Shown here in pieces: positions 8,758 to 17,389 of a stretch of DNA of 64,000 nt (the stretch's first letter is position 1; each line of letters starts with the position of its first letter). The notes below the pieces were generated by a model, which saw nothing but the letters and a program-made list of their open reading frames with translations, did not search any database and was not told the DNA's origin. Source of the DNA: Silanimonas sp044377035 (lineage in GTDB: Bacteria; Pseudomonadota; Gammaproteobacteria; Xanthomonadales; Xanthomonadaceae); contig NZ_JBILJW010000011.1 of the NCBI RefSeq assembly GCF_044377035.1, forward strand, positions 56,990-120,989. The letters are read 5' to 3'. The translations under genes and the position numbers were made by a program.

Positions 8758-10179
8758 TCATCCGCGAGGGGCGCGCACCAGCCGGTTGCGGCCTTCTTCT
8801 TTGGCCACGTAGAGCGCCGCGTCGGCGGCCTGCAGCAGTTTCTCGGGCGTATCGACGGCGGTGGGGCGGACGGCCTGCACGCCGATGCTCACCGTCAGCT
8901 GCAGCGGCACGCCCGCGGCATCCAGCATCGCCCCGGCGATGCGCTCGCGGAACGCCTGCAGCTGGGCGAGTGCCTCCTCAATGCTGCCGCCGGTGAGCAG
9001 CACAACGAATTCCTCGCCGCCGTAGCGCACCAGCAGGTCGTCTTCGCGGCGGAACGCGGCGCGCAGTTCGGCGGCCATGGCGCGCAGCGCGCCATCGCCC
9101 ACAGGATGCCCGTGGCGATCGTTGACGTGCTTGAAGTGGTCGATGTCGACCATCGCCACGACCAGCGGCAGGCCATTGCGCGCGCACAGGTGCAGGCGCG
9201 CCGGCAGCTGCTCGTCGAGGTGCATGCGGTTACCGAGGCCGGTCAGCGGGTCGCGCCGGCTGGATTCGGCGAGCTTCGCGTTCGCGAGGCGCAGCTTGGC
9301 ATTGAGCCGCCGCAGGGACACCGACCAGGCGAGCAGGGCCAACAGGCCGACAAGGATCGGCACCGTGGTTCGCCAGAACCAGCGCGGGTCGAAGCCGGTA
9401 TCGAAGCGCACGGCGAGCCAACGGTTGAGGATCGGCTGGCGCTCCTCGGGGCTCAGCGAGGCGACGAGGCGGCGGAAGATCCGGCCCAGCTGCGGCTCGT
9501 CGTTGCGGGTGGCGATGGCCGGGCGCGTAAAGTCGCCGGCCCAGCCGGCGATCTTCAGGTCGACGATGCCGTCGCCCTGCAAGGCATGGCCGATGCTGGC
9601 CATGTTGCCCAGCATCCCGAACAGCTCCCCGGCCTGCACCTTTTCGAAGCCCTCGCGATAGCTGTCGACCTCGACGAGGCGGATGCCCGGGTATTGCTCG
9701 CGCAGCGTCTTCACCGTGGAGAAGCCGCGCATGATCCCCAGCGGCTCGTCGAGCACCTGCACGAGATCGGTGACGTGGTGCACGTCGCCCCGGGTGACGA
9801 TGACGCCGGGGATGTCGATGTAGGGCTCGGTGAAATCGAACCAGGCCTCCCGCTCCCGCGTGCGCGTGACCATGGAGAGCAGGTCGCACTCGCGGGCCTG
9901 AGCCTTGGCCATCGACTCCGCCCAGGACGCGGTCGGCACCAACCGGAGTTCGATGCCGGCACGGGACGACAGCAGGGCCACCACATCCGCACCGATGCCG
10001 GCATGGCGCCCGGAGGCGTCGACGCTCTCGAGCGGTGCCCAGGCGGGATCGACGCACAGGCGCAGCGGTCCCTTGGCGTCGAGGTAGGCGCGCTCGGCCG
10101 GCTCGAGGACGAAGCGCGGGGGAGGGCCCGCGTTCGCGCCGGTCGCCAGCAACACCAGGAAGAGGGCCGCGCATCGCAT
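8758..10179 (-). CDS. diguanylate cyclase with periplasmic substrate-binding sensor domain
   Basis: 473 residues from the ATG at 10179, chosen because it places a signal peptide (MRCAALFLVLLATGANA) at the N-terminus; a start 16 codons upstream is possible. Residues about 20-270 form a family 3 solute-binding (SBP_bac_3) domain of the type that senses amino acids. One membrane helix follows (VPILVGLLALLAWSV), then a GGDEF domain. The active-site loop is RYGGEEFVV (GGEEF 387-391), and an allosteric I-site REDD lies exactly five residues before it, so both synthesis of cyclic di-GMP and product inhibition are expected. It is divergent from gspA. The ligand is unknown; an amino acid is a reasonable guess in this protein-degrading context. 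Confidence 0.9.
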   Translation of the reverse strand: MRCAALFLVLLATGANAGPPPRFVLEPAERAYLDAKGPLRLCVDPAWAPLESVDASGRHAGIGADVVALLSSRAGIELRLVPTASWAESMAKAQARECDLLSMVTRTREREAWFDFTEPYIDIPGVIVTRGDVHHVTDLVQVLDEPLGIMRGFSTVKTLREQYPGIRLVEVDSYREGFEKVQAGELFGMLGNMASIGHALQGDGIVDLKIAGWAGDFTRPAIATRNDEPQLGRIFRRLVASLSPEERQPILNRWLAVRFDTGFDPRWFWRTTVPILVGLLALLAWSVSLRRLNAKLRLANAKLAESSRRDPLTGLGNRMHLDEQLPARLHLCARNGLPLVVAMVDIDHFKHVNDRHGHPVGDGALRAMAAELRAAFRREDDLLVRYGGEEFVVLLTGGSIEEALAQLQAFRERIAGAMLDAAGVPLQLTVSIGVQAVRPTAVDTPEKLLQAADAALYVAKEEGRNRLVRAPRG

Positions 10180-10276
10180 CGGCCGAGTGTGCAAGAGGGC
10201 GCCGGCCCCCGCCAGCGCCCTGCGCATGGCCAGGCATCCGTGGCAGGCTTACCGCCCATCCCGGTGATTCCCTCGA

Positions 10277-11875
10277 ATGCTCCTCGAGTACTACGGCTTC
10301 GCCGAAGCGCCGTTCTCGATCACACCGGACCCGCGCTTCGTGTACCTGAGCGAGCGCCACCGGGACGCGCTCGCACACCTGCACTACGGCATCACCCAGG
10401 GCGGCGGTGGCGGTTTCGTGCAGCTGACAGGCGAGGTGGGCACGGGAAAGACCACGCTGTGCCGGCTGCTGCTGGAGCAGCTGCCCGAGAATGTGCGCGT
10501 CGCCCTGGTGCTGAACCCGCTGCTTTCGCCGGTGGAGTTGCTGGAAGCCATCGCCGAAGAGCTTCGCCTCGAGATCAGCACGGTGCGCGGCAGCCTGAAG
10601 GGCCTCTACGACCGGCTGAACGCCTACCTCCTCGACGCCTATGCGCAAGGGCTTCGCGTGGTGGTGATCATCGACGAAGCGCAGAACCTCTCGAAGGACG
10701 CGCTGGAGCAGGTGCGCCTGCTCACCAACCTCGAAACCCCGACGCAGAAGCTGCTGCAGATGGTGCTGCTCGGCCAGCCCGAACTGCGCGACCTGCTGGA
10801 CCGCCCGGAACTGCGCCAGCTCGCGCAGCGCATCACCGCGCGCTTCCACCTGACGCCGCTCGACGCCGACGAGGTCGAGGCTTACGTCCGCCATCGCGTC
10901 GCGGTGGCCGGCGCCACGCGCTTCCCCTTCACCCGTCTCGCGGTGAAGCGGCTGCACCACCATGCCGGCGGCGTGCCGCGGCTGGTGAACGTGATCGCCG
11001 AGCGCGCCCTGCTCGCCGGCTACGCGCGCGACGAACATCCGGTCGGCGAACGCCTCGTCGATCTCGCGGCGCGCGAGGTGCTGGTGCGCCCGCTGAAGCG
11101 TTTGCCGAAGCCCTCGACGCCGGTGGTGGTCGGCGCGGCACTGGCGGTGGGCATCGCGCTCTTCGCGCTGGCGCCGCAACGCTCTCTTGCGCCACCGACG
11201 CCCGAACCCGCCGCGGGGCTGGTCACGCCGATCCCGCCGCCGCGCCTCGATGACGCGACGCTCGCGGCGCGGCTTCGCCAACTCGACGACTCGCCAGCGC
11301 CGGCCGCGGCCGAGCTGATGCGGATGTGGGCAGTGCGGGCGCAGGAGGCCACGCCGCGCCGCCTCGCCGACTGCCCGCCCGTGCTCGCGCCCGGCCTGCT
11401 GTGCCAGACCGGCACCACCAGCCTCGACGCCCTGGTGGCGCTGCAGCGCCCCGCCCTGATCCAACTGCACGGCCCCGACGATCAACGCGTCTGGGCGGTA
11501 TTGCTCGGCGCGGACGCGCTGCGCGTGCGCCTGTGGCTCGGCGACATCGCCGTCGACATCGCGCGCGTCGACTTCAACCGCTATTTCCGCGGCCGCCACT
11601 TGTCGATCTGGCGCGGCCCCTTGGCCTTGGCGCGCGTGCCTGCCGAAGGCGAAACGGGGCCGGAAGTCGATTGGCTAGCCTCACGACTGGCGGCGCAGCG
11701 GCAGGCGGCCATGCCGCAGGGCCCCTCGGAGTTCGACGCCGCCCTGACTGACGCGCTGCGCGAGGTGCAGCAGGTACACGGGCTGGCCGTCGACGGCGTG
11801 CCGGGCCCGGCCACCTTGCGTTCGCTCGGCGCGGAACGCAGCGACGGCCCGCGGCTGCGTCGGACCTTGGATTGA
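10277..11875 (+). CDS. gspA: type II secretion accessory ATPase GspA/ExeA
   Basis: 532 residues. Residues 1-270 are an AAA ATPase of the ExeA type: the N-terminus MLLEYYGFAEAPFSITPDPR is diagnostic, Walker A is GEVGTGKTT, Walker B is VVIIDEAQNL, and the sensor region is MVLLGQPELRDLL. A membrane helix follows at about residues 280-297 (VVVGAALAVGIALFAL). The periplasmic part (about 300-532) ends in a peptidoglycan-binding domain (LREVQQVHGLAVDGVPGPATLRSL). With GspB it forms a complex thought to help the secretin cross or assemble in the peptidoglycan. gspB follows after 10 bases. Confidence 0.93.
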   Translation: MLLEYYGFAEAPFSITPDPRFVYLSERHRDALAHLHYGITQGGGGGFVQLTGEVGTGKTTLCRLLLEQLPENVRVALVLNPLLSPVELLEAIAEELRLEISTVRGSLKGLYDRLNAYLLDAYAQGLRVVVIIDEAQNLSKDALEQVRLLTNLETPTQKLLQMVLLGQPELRDLLDRPELRQLAQRITARFHLTPLDADEVEAYVRHRVAVAGATRFPFTRLAVKRLHHHAGGVPRLVNVIAERALLAGYARDEHPVGERLVDLAAREVLVRPLKRLPKPSTPVVVGAALAVGIALFALAPQRSLAPPTPEPAAGLVTPIPPPRLDDATLAARLRQLDDSPAPAAAELMRMWAVRAQEATPRRLADCPPVLAPGLLCQTGTTSLDALVALQRPALIQLHGPDDQRVWAVLLGADALRVRLWLGDIAVDIARVDFNRYFRGRHLSIWRGPLALARVPAEGETGPEVDWLASRLAAQRQAAMPQGPSEFDAALTDALREVQQVHGLAVDGVPGPATLRSLGAERSDGPRLRRTLD

Positions 11876-11885
11876 GGGCCCGACC

Positions 11886-12575
11886 ATGTCACTGATCCTG
11901 GAAGCCCTGCGCCGGTCGGAAGCCGAGCGCCGCCGTGCGTCGCCGCCGAGCCTGCTGGGCGATACCGCCCCGCCCCGACCACCCCAAGCCTCGGCCTGGC
12001 CGATGGCACTCGGTGGACTGCTGTTGGGCGGGCTGCTGGCCGCCGCCGCGGCATGGTGGTGGGGCTTCGGTCGCGCGGCGCCGGAGGCCGATGCGCCTCC
12101 CGCGGTGGTCCCGGCGGCCGCGGCGCCCGACGGGCCCATCGAGCCCGTGCCGGCCGCCGCCTACGCGCCGCCGCCCGCACAGGCATCGATCACCCCGGCA
12201 CCGCGGCCCACTCCCGTGGCCGCGACGCCTCCGCCCGCCGCGGAGGTCGAACCCCTCGTTCCGGCGGCGCCGGCCGCCGAGACCACCATCACCGCGCCCA
12301 TCGAGCCCGAGGCGGTCAGCCCCGCAACATCGGACTCAGGGCTTGGCCCGCGCGACGGTGACCTGCCCTGGTCGACCGTGTCCGGCGAGGCGCTCCCGGC
12401 GCTGCGCGTGTCGATGCACGTCTATGCGGACGATCCGGCTCGGCGATTCGCCATTGTCGACGGGCAGCGCCGCCGCGAAGGTGAAACCCTGCAGCCCGGC
12501 CTCACGCTGCTCGAGATCCGTCGCGACGGCCTGCGCCTGGGCTGGCAGGGCCGCGTGCTCTGGATTCCGCGCTGA
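11886..12575 (+). CDS. gspB: type II secretion protein GspB
   Basis: 229 residues. The short cytoplasmic N-terminus MSLILEALRRSEAERRR is the GspB/ExeB signature. It is followed by a membrane helix (MALGGLLLGGLLAAAAAWWWG), a long alanine/proline-rich periplasmic spacer (about 60-160), and the C-terminal GspB domain (LRVSMHVYADDPARRFAIVDGQ, REGETLQPGLTLLEIRRDGL). It partners with the preceding GspA. Its TGA overlaps the ATG of the rhomboid gene, so the three genes form one unit. Confidence 0.92.
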   Translation: MSLILEALRRSEAERRRASPPSLLGDTAPPRPPQASAWPMALGGLLLGGLLAAAAAWWWGFGRAAPEADAPPAVVPAAAAPDGPIEPVPAAAYAPPPAQASITPAPRPTPVAATPPPAAEVEPLVPAAPAAETTITAPIEPEAVSPATSDSGLGPRDGDLPWSTVSGEALPALRVSMHVYADDPARRFAIVDGQRRREGETLQPGLTLLEIRRDGLRLGWQGRVLWIPR

Positions 12576-13255
12576 TGGTGTTCGTCGATGCGCCAGGGCG
12601 CCGCCACGTCACGTGGCGCTGGGCCACGCCCCTCGTGCTGGTGCTGTGCGTCGGCGCCTTCGCCCTGTTGGCATTCGTCGACCGCGCCACCCATGACGCG
12701 CTGCTGCTGCGCTGGGGCGCACTCTCGGCAGCAGCCGCGGACTGGCGCAGCCTGCTGCAGCCGGAGCGCGCAGCAACCCTCGTGACCACGCTTGGCCTGC
12801 ACAGCAGCGGCACCCACCTGCTCGGCAACATGCTGTTCCTGCTGGTGTTCGGCCTGCCCGCCGAGCGGGCGCTCGGGTCGTGGCGCCTGCTGGCGCTGTT
12901 CGTGGCCGGAGGCGCGGTGTCGAACTTCGTGGCGGCGCTGTCGATGGACCGGCCCGACCGCGTGATCATCGGGGCTTCGGGCGCGGTGTCGACCCTGATC
13001 GGCGCCTACCTCGCCCTGTTCCCCAACGCGCGCCTCGGCGTGGTGCTGCCGCTCGGCCTCTGGCTGGAATTCGTGCGCATGCCGGCCGTCGCGCTGATCA
13101 GCCTGTGGGTGGTGCTGCAGCTGCTGTTCACTTGGGCGGGGCCGAGCTTCGGTGCCGTCGCGTGGTGGGCACACCTCGCCGGCTTCGCCTTCGGCTTCCT
13201 CGTGGCGCTGGCGGTGCGGGAATCGTTGGCGCGGCGGTCGCGACTGCGCGCCTGA
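12575..13255 (+). CDS. rhomboid family intramembrane serine protease
   Basis: 226-residue membrane protein with six or seven helices. Rhomboid hallmarks are the HLLGNMLFL segment in helix 2, the catalytic serine in IIGASGAVSTLIGAYL, and the catalytic histidine in VAWWAHLAGFAFGFL, so a Ser-His dyad is intact. These proteases cut membrane helices of other proteins inside the lipid bilayer. The start ATG overlaps the gspB stop (TGATG). Rhombosortase, which trims GlyGly-CTERM exports of type II secretion, was considered because of the gsp neighbours, but the sequence around the active serine is that of a general rhomboid. The substrate is unknown. Confidence 0.88.
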   Translation: MVFVDAPGRRHVTWRWATPLVLVLCVGAFALLAFVDRATHDALLLRWGALSAAAADWRSLLQPERAATLVTTLGLHSSGTHLLGNMLFLLVFGLPAERALGSWRLLALFVAGGAVSNFVAALSMDRPDRVIIGASGAVSTLIGAYLALFPNARLGVVLPLGLWLEFVRMPAVALISLWVVLQLLFTWAGPSFGAVAWWAHLAGFAFGFLVALAVRESLARRSRLRA

Positions 13256-13264
13256 ATACCGCAG

Positions 13265-14557
13265 TTATCCCGCGCTTGTGGCGCGTCGCGCCGTTGCCTG
13301 CCGCGCCGCGGCAGCCTGCTTCACCCGTCGAAGCGCTTCGGCCACCGCGGATTCGCCCTCGACGATCACGCCGGTCGCGTAGCCGTCGGGCACCTCGGCA
13401 TCGCCGGACAGGTGCGTGGGCAGGTCCTGCTCGCGCAGGCCGCGGATGGCGGTGCCGGGCAGAGTGACATCGGGGAGGATGCCGGTGGCCTGGATCGAAC
13501 GCCCCGAGGGCGTGTAGTAGCGCGCGGTGGTGAGCTTCAGCGCATCGCCGTTGCCGAGGTCGACGACGGTCTGCACTGAACCCTTGCCGAAACTGCGCGC
13601 ACCGAGAAGCAAGGCACGGCGCTGGTCGCGCAGCGCGCCGGCGACGACTTCCGCCGAGCTGGCCGTGCCGACATCGAGCAGCACGGCGATGGGGGCGCCC
13701 TGCAGCGCATCGCCGGCGGCGGCCCGGTACAGGACATTCGATGTCGCTGTGCGGCCGCGGGTGCTGACGATCGGGCCGCCTTCGAGGAACAAGTCGGCGA
13801 CTTCGATGGCCGTTGTGAGCAGGCCGCCGGGATTGTTGCGCAGATCGAGCACGAGGCCGGAAAGCGGCCCGCCCGAGGCCACTTGCAAGGCGGCGAGCTG
13901 GCGCTTCAGTTCGTCGGCGGTGTCGCCTTCGAAATAGCCGATGCGCAGGTAGCCGTAGCCAGGCTCAAGCAGCCGCCCGCTGACGCTCGACAGGGCGATG
14001 CTCTGGCGCACCAGCACGACGTCGCGCGGCAGGGCTTCGCCGGGGCGCAGCAGCGAGAGGCGGACGCTGGTGCCGGCGGTGCCGCGCAACGCGCGCGACG
14101 GATCGGGCTCGCGAAGGCTGCCGGCGGGGCGGCCGTCGATGGCGACGATGACGTCGCCGGTGCGCAGCCCGGCCTTGTGTGCGGGACCACCCTCGATCGC
14201 GCCGATCACCTTGAGGCTGCGGTCGGGTCGGACCTCGACCTCCACGCCGACGCCGTCGTACATGCCCTGCACTTCCTCGGCGAGGGCGCTGGCGCTGGTG
14301 GCCGGCAGGTAGGCGCTATGCGGATCGAGGTCGGCGAGCAGGGCACGCACCGCGGATTGCATCAGCGTGCGGTCGTCGATCGGGTCGACGTAGCCCTCCT
14401 GCACGGTGCGGAAGACTTCGGCGAAGCGGCGGATCTCCTCGAGCGGCACGGCCGACGATGGCGCGGGCGCCAGCGGATCGACGGCCGCATCGACCTGCGC
14501 CCGAAGGGGCGTTGAGGCGGCGAGCGCAAGGAGGATCGGAAGGGGGGAGAGTTGCAT
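13265..14557 (-). CDS. ctpA: S41 family carboxy-terminal processing protease
   Basis: 430 residues from the ATG at 14557, which gives a clean signal peptide (MQLSPLPILLALAASTPLRA); the frame is open 14 codons further. The domains in order are an N-terminal helical cap (EVFRTVQEGYVDPIDDRTLMQSAVRALL, a C-terminal processing peptidase signature split here by gaps), a PDZ domain (VEVRPDRSLKVIGAIEGGPA to GDVIVAIDG), and the S41 core with catalytic serine in GTASSAEVVAGAL and lysine in SFGKGSVQTV. It trims C-termini of periplasmic proteins. It follows envC by 32 bases, the common envC-ctpA order, where both act on cell-wall remodelling. Confidence 0.92.
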   Translation of the reverse strand: MQLSPLPILLALAASTPLRAQVDAAVDPLAPAPSSAVPLEEIRRFAEVFRTVQEGYVDPIDDRTLMQSAVRALLADLDPHSAYLPATSASALAEEVQGMYDGVGVEVEVRPDRSLKVIGAIEGGPAHKAGLRTGDVIVAIDGRPAGSLREPDPSRALRGTAGTSVRLSLLRPGEALPRDVVLVRQSIALSSVSGRLLEPGYGYLRIGYFEGDTADELKRQLAALQVASGGPLSGLVLDLRNNPGGLLTTAIEVADLFLEGGPIVSTRGRTATSNVLYRAAAGDALQGAPIAVLLDVGTASSAEVVAGALRDQRRALLLGARSFGKGSVQTVVDLGNGDALKLTTARYYTPSGRSIQATGILPDVTLPGTAIRGLREQDLPTHLSGDAEVPDGYATGVIVEGESAVAEALRRVKQAAAARQATARRATSAG

Positions 14558-14589
14558 GGCGTCCACCGGAGAGGCCGCCATTATGCGGC

Positions 14590-15774
14590 TCAGCGCCACC
14601 AGCCGCGCGGATCCACGGGTTGGCCGTTGCGGCGCAGTTCGAAATACAGCGCGGTCTGCGGCGCGCCGCCGGAGTCGCCGGCGCGGGCGAGGGTCTCGCC
14701 CTGCCCCACCCAGTCACCCACGCCGCGACGCAGCGTGTCGTTGTGGGCGTAAAGGCTCATCCAGCCCTCGCCGTGGTCGAGGATCAGCAGCAGGCCGTAG
14801 CCCTTCAGCCAGTCGGCATAGGCCACGCGCCCTGGGGCGACGGCGCGCACCGGCGTGCCGCGGGCCACGGCGAAACGCACGCCGTCGCTCTGCAGGCCGC
14901 CGGGCAGCGCGGCACCGAAGCGCTCCAGCACGCGCCCACCGTCCACCGGCAGCGGCAGCTGGCCGCGACGGCTGGGGAAGGGGCGGTCGTCGTCCAGTCG
15001 CTTCGGGATGTCGGCGATGGCGTCGCGCAACTCGGCCAACAGGGCTTCGACCGCGCGCTGGTCGCGGCCGAGCGCGGCCAACCTCGCTTCGCGGCCCTTG
15101 AATGCGGCTTCGAGGCCCGCCAGGGTCTGGCGTCGCGCTTCCCGCTCGTCTTCCAGCGCACCGAGCGCCGCCGTGGCCGACGCCGCGGCCGCCGCGACCT
15201 CGGCCTGCTGGCGCTGCACGTCGGCGGTGAGCGCGGCCAGCGCGTCGAGTTCGGCCAGCACGCCCTGCACGCGGCGCGCGCGGTCGGCCTGCACATGGCG
15301 GTGGTAGGCGAGCGCCCGGCCCATGGCACCAACCTGATCCTGCGCCAGCAGCAGCTTCAGCTGCTCGTGGCGGCCCGCGGCATACGCGGCACGCACCAGC
15401 CGGGCCAGCACCTCGCGCTGCGCCTTCAGGGCCTCGGCCAGCGCGGCCCGTTCGGCCTCCTTCGCGGCCAAGGCATCGGCGAGACGGGCCTGTTCGGCGT
15501 CCGCGGCATCGACCGCCTGCTGCGCCTCGGCCACGCGGGCGTCGGCCTCGCGCAAGGCGGACAGCGTCTCGGACTTCTCGGCCTCCGCGCGCTTCTGTTC
15601 CGCAGCCAATGCCGCCACGCGCTGCTTGAGCGCATCGAGCTGGGCCTGCGCTTCGGCCTCGCGCGCCGCGCGCTGCGGGTCGGGGGCCTGGGCGAAGGAC
15701 GGCGTCGCGACGAAGGCCGACGACGCCAGCAGCAGCGCCCACGCTCCGGCCGCGAACGCGCGGGCTGGCCTCAA
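14590..15774 (-). CDS. envC: murein hydrolase activator EnvC
   Basis: 394 residues. A signal peptide (to about residue 28) is followed by a long coiled coil (about 30-250, rich in A, E, R, Q) and a C-terminal LytM/M23 domain (about 275-394). The LytM zinc ligands are not conserved: the position of the first histidine reads SDGVRFAV and the end motif is LYFELRRNG. This matches EnvC, which has no peptidase activity and instead activates AmiA/AmiB amidases at the division site. The start appears to be TTG at 15774-15772, overlapping the gpmI stop as TTGA; no ATG lies near. The order gpmI-envC-ctpA is conserved in many gammaproteobacteria. Confidence 0.9.
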   Translation of the reverse strand: MRPARAFAAGAWALLLASSAFVATPSFAQAPDPQRAAREAEAQAQLDALKQRVAALAAEQKRAEAEKSETLSALREADARVAEAQQAVDAADAEQARLADALAAKEAERAALAEALKAQREVLARLVRAAYAAGRHEQLKLLLAQDQVGAMGRALAYHRHVQADRARRVQGVLAELDALAALTADVQRQQAEVAAAAASATAALGALEDEREARRQTLAGLEAAFKGREARLAALGRDQRAVEALLAELRDAIADIPKRLDDDRPFPSRRGQLPLPVDGGRVLERFGAALPGGLQSDGVRFAVARGTPVRAVAPGRVAYADWLKGYGLLLILDHGEGWMSLYAHNDTLRRGVGDWVGQGETLARAGDSGGAPQTALYFELRRNGQPVDPRGWWR

Positions 15775-17303
15775 GCGGGCTGCACCAGCGATTCGCCGGT
15801 CATCGCCGCCGGCTTCGGGAGGCCCATCAGCTGCAGCACCGTCGGCGCGATGTCGCGCAGGGCGCCACCCGCGCGCAGCGTGGCCTTGCGGCCGACGTAG
15901 ACGAAGGGCACCGGGCCGACCGTGTGCGCGGTGTGCGGCTGGCCCGTTTCGGGGTCGCGCATCATCTCGAGGTTGCCGTGGTCGGCGGTGACGAGCATCT
16001 CGCCGCCCACCGCCTCGATGGCCTCGCGCAGGCGGCCGAGGGCGGTGTCGACCGCTTCCGCCGCCTTGATCCCGGCCTGCAGGTCGCCGGTGTGGCCGAC
16101 CATATCGGGGTTGGCGATGTTGCAGGCGATGAAATCGACCTCGCCGCCGCGAATGGCGGCGACCAGCTTGTCGGTGAGTTCCGGGCAGCTCATCTCCGGC
16201 TGCAGGTCGTAGGTGGCGACCTTGGGCGAGGGCACGAGCTCGCGCGATTCGCCCGGCAGCAGGGCCTCGCGGCCGCCGCTGAAGAAGAAGGTGACGTGCG
16301 CATACTTCTCGGTCTCGGCGATGCGCAGCTGCTTGAGGCCTGCCGCAGCAATGACTTCGCCCAGCGTTTCGCGCAGGTCTTCCGGCGCATAGGCCACCTT
16401 CGCCGGCAGCTCCGACGAGTACTCGGCCATGCCGACGAAGCGCGACAGCGCGATCGCGCGCGGCTTCGCGAAACCGTCGAAGCCCGGCACGGTGAAGGCC
16501 GCCGTGATCTGGCGGGCGCGATCGGCGCGGAAGTTGAAGAACACCACCGCGTCGCCATCGCGCATCGGCTGCGCGCCTCCGATCACCGTGGGCTTCACGA
16601 ACTCGTCGTTCTCGCCGCGGGCGTAGGCGGCCTCGAGCGCGGCCAGTCCATCAGCGGCGCGGAACTCGGCGACGCCTTCGGTCATGGCGCGGAACGCGAG
16701 CTCGACGCGATCCCAGCGTTTGTCACGATCCATCGCGAAATAGCGGCCGGACACACTGGCGAGGTGCGCGTTACCGGCCTTCGCCATGGCTTCGGCCAAG
16801 GCGCGCAGCGAGGGTTCGGCCGACTTCGGCGGCATGTCGCGGCCGTCGAGGAAGGCGTGCACGGCCACGCGGGCGACGCCTTCGCGCTTCGCCATCTCGA
16901 TCAGCGCGAACAGGTGCGCCTCGTGCGAGTGCACGCCGCCCGGCGAGAGCAGGCCCATCAGGTGCAGGGTGCCGCCGGCGTCGCGGGCCGCGTGGCAGGC
17001 GGCGAGCAGTTCGGGATTGCGGAAGAAGTCACCGCTCTCGATCTCGGCGTCCACCCGGGTGAGGTCCTGGTAGACGATGCGGCCGGCGCCGATGTTCATG
17101 TGCCCGACCTCGGAATTGCCCATCTGGCCGTCCGGCAGGCCGACGAAGCGGCCCTCGGTGTGGACGAGGGTGTGCGGGCACTCGGCCAGCAGGCGGCGCC
17201 AGTGCGGCACCCGGGCTAGGGCGATGGCGTTGTCGGCCGTCTCGTCGCGATGGCCCCAGCCATCGAGGATCAGCAGCAGGACGGGTTTCGGACGCGACGC
17301 CAT
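15771..17303 (-). CDS. gpmI: 2,3-bisphosphoglycerate-independent phosphoglycerate mutase
   Basis: 510-residue Mn-dependent glycolytic enzyme interconverting 3- and 2-phosphoglycerate. The N-terminus VLLLILDGWGHRDETADNAI supplies the first metal aspartate; the phosphoserine nucleophile is in GQMGNSEVGHMNIGAGR; C-terminal metal ligands are visible in CNIANPDMVGHTG and VTADHGNLE. Full length for the family (about 510). First gene of gpmI-envC-ctpA, with a 4-base overlap to envC. It acts in lower glycolysis and so serves the Entner-Doudoroff products made by the cluster at 33664-39362. Confidence 0.97.
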   Translation of the reverse strand: MASRPKPVLLLILDGWGHRDETADNAIALARVPHWRRLLAECPHTLVHTEGRFVGLPDGQMGNSEVGHMNIGAGRIVYQDLTRVDAEIESGDFFRNPELLAACHAARDAGGTLHLMGLLSPGGVHSHEAHLFALIEMAKREGVARVAVHAFLDGRDMPPKSAEPSLRALAEAMAKAGNAHLASVSGRYFAMDRDKRWDRVELAFRAMTEGVAEFRAADGLAALEAAYARGENDEFVKPTVIGGAQPMRDGDAVVFFNFRADRARQITAAFTVPGFDGFAKPRAIALSRFVGMAEYSSELPAKVAYAPEDLRETLGEVIAAAGLKQLRIAETEKYAHVTFFFSGGREALLPGESRELVPSPKVATYDLQPEMSCPELTDKLVAAIRGGEVDFIACNIANPDMVGHTGDLQAGIKAAEAVDTALGRLREAIEAVGGEMLVTADHGNLEMMRDPETGQPHTAHTVGPVPFVYVGRKATLRAGGALRDIAPTVLQLMGLPKPAAMTGESLVQPA

Positions 17304-17389
17304 GACCTTTGCACCAGTGACGAAAGGGAGGCGACAAGTCTAGCCGGCGGGCGGCAGGATGGCCGCGTCAATCCGACCCGGAGCCCGCC

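Noticed and set aside
8545..11253. 902-codon plus-strand frame across the diguanylate cyclase and gspA
   Set aside because: It is antisense to a clear GGDEF protein and out of frame with gspA; the protein is low-complexity R/A/H.
12575..13255. Rhombosortase (GlyGly-CTERM processing) identity for the rhomboid gene
   Set aside because: The active-site context is that of general rhomboids (GASGAVSTLIGAYL, WWAHLAGF), and no GlyGly-CTERM tail was seen on any protein in the window.
14590..15774. EnvC as an active M23 peptidase
   Set aside because: The zinc-ligand histidines are absent, which fits the activator role and not a peptidase.
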